Of a DNA stretch of 5,416 nucleotides, positions 5,080 through 5,416 are shown piece after piece (within the stretch, counting starts at the first letter, position 1; every line of letters starts with the position of its first letter). Location: the NCBI GenBank assembly GCA_004213025.1, contig SHBC01000085.1:1-5416 (forward strand). The letters run 5' to 3'. Under the pieces are notes generated by a model. The model was not told the origin of the DNA, ran no database searches, and saw only the letters and a program-made list of their open reading frames with translations. Origin of the DNA: SAR116 cluster bacterium (GTDB lineage Bacteria > Pseudomonadota > Alphaproteobacteria > Puniceispirillales > Puniceispirillaceae). The position numbers were made by a program, and so were the translations under genes.

Positions 5080-5416
5080 CCAGGGGCGAAGCTCGACCTC
5101 CCAGCCCCAGGCGCTGCGGTGCTGGGCATGGAATTGCAGATAGGTCTCGGCAATGGCGTCCGGGTCGAGCATGTTGTCGCTGCCATCATCCTGACGGCCA
5201 TGCCGCGTCGAACGGATGCCGCCATCAATCACGAAATGCCCGATATGGATATTCTGCGGATGAAGTTCGCGCGCCAGCGACTGCGCCAGACCACGAAGCC
5301 CGAATTTGCCCATGGCAAAGACCGACGAGTTGGCAAAGCCCTTTACGCCAGCCGTCGCGCCGGTGAAGAAGATGCTCCCCGATCCGCGTTCCAGCATCCG
5401 CCGCGCCGCCTGCTGC
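5065..5416 (-). CDS. SDR-family protein, C-terminal part, catalytic Tyr replaced by Phe
   Basis: The visible 116 C-terminal residues belong to a short-chain dehydrogenase/reductase; the NAD(P)-binding N-terminus lies beyond the right edge. GSGSIFFTGATAG is the strand that normally carries the catalytic Ser, here replaced by the GATA context. SSVFAMGKFGLRGLAQSLAR is the active-site helix: the classical YxxxK is FxxxK, keeping Lys but not Tyr. HIGHFVIDGGIRSTRH takes the place of the usual PG-V-T segment. Phe for Tyr together with VIDGGI matches the known SDR_c10-like subgroup (cd05373), which lacks the standard active-site tetrad, so this is a clade feature rather than a mutation. The gene ends WVERF-TAG, and those last codons form the first copy of the 14-bp array. 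It is convergent with the transporter operon. The role is unknown; dehydrogenase activity should not be assumed. Confidence 0.85.
   Translation of the reverse strand, partial: QQAARRMLERGSGSIFFTGATAGVKGFANSSVFAMGKFGLRGLAQSLARELHPQNIHIGHFVIDGGIRSTRHGRQDDGSDNMLDPDAIAETYLQFHAQHRSAWGWEVELRPWVERF

Overview
The window is GC-rich, densely coding bacterial DNA. Protein style and operon layout suggest an alphaproteobacterium, perhaps a marine lineage of the SAR116 or Rhodobacterales kind; the genus guess is weak because it rests only on general resemblance.

Layout: (1) positions 1-213, minus strand, hold the N-terminus of a GMC-family flavin oxidoreductase that runs off the left edge. (2) Positions 214-384 are a divergent intergenic region with a candidate promoter, a small palindrome and 10-bp-phased TGTC motifs. 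(3) Positions 385-4956, plus strand, hold a five-gene unit: a HisP-like ATPase, a periplasmic binding protein of the lysine/arginine/ornithine/histidine type, a DAO-family FAD oxidoreductase, and two HisQ/HisM-type permeases. The last three genes are coupled by a TAATG and an ATGA overlap. A GC-rich hairpin follows the binding-protein gene. (4) Positions 4964-5079 are a 14-bp direct-repeat array of eight full units that fills nearly all of the gap between convergent genes. (5) Positions 5065-5416, minus strand, hold the C-terminus of an SDR protein whose catalytic Tyr is Phe; it runs off the right edge.

Working together: the binding protein would capture a (probably cationic) amino acid or amino-acid derivative in the periplasm, the two permeases and the ATPase would import it, and the FAD enzyme encoded inside the operon would oxidise it at a C-N bond. 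This recalls opine (octopine/nopaline) and D- or N-alkyl amino acid catabolic operons, but the exact substrate cannot be read from the sequence. I see no CRISPR array, tRNA, rRNA, insertion sequence or phage gene. The most unusual items are the 14-bp array, which repeats the last codons and stop of the SDR gene, three 15-bp tandem repeats inside the binding-protein signal peptide, and an extended, Cys-containing predicted periplasmic loop in the first permease.
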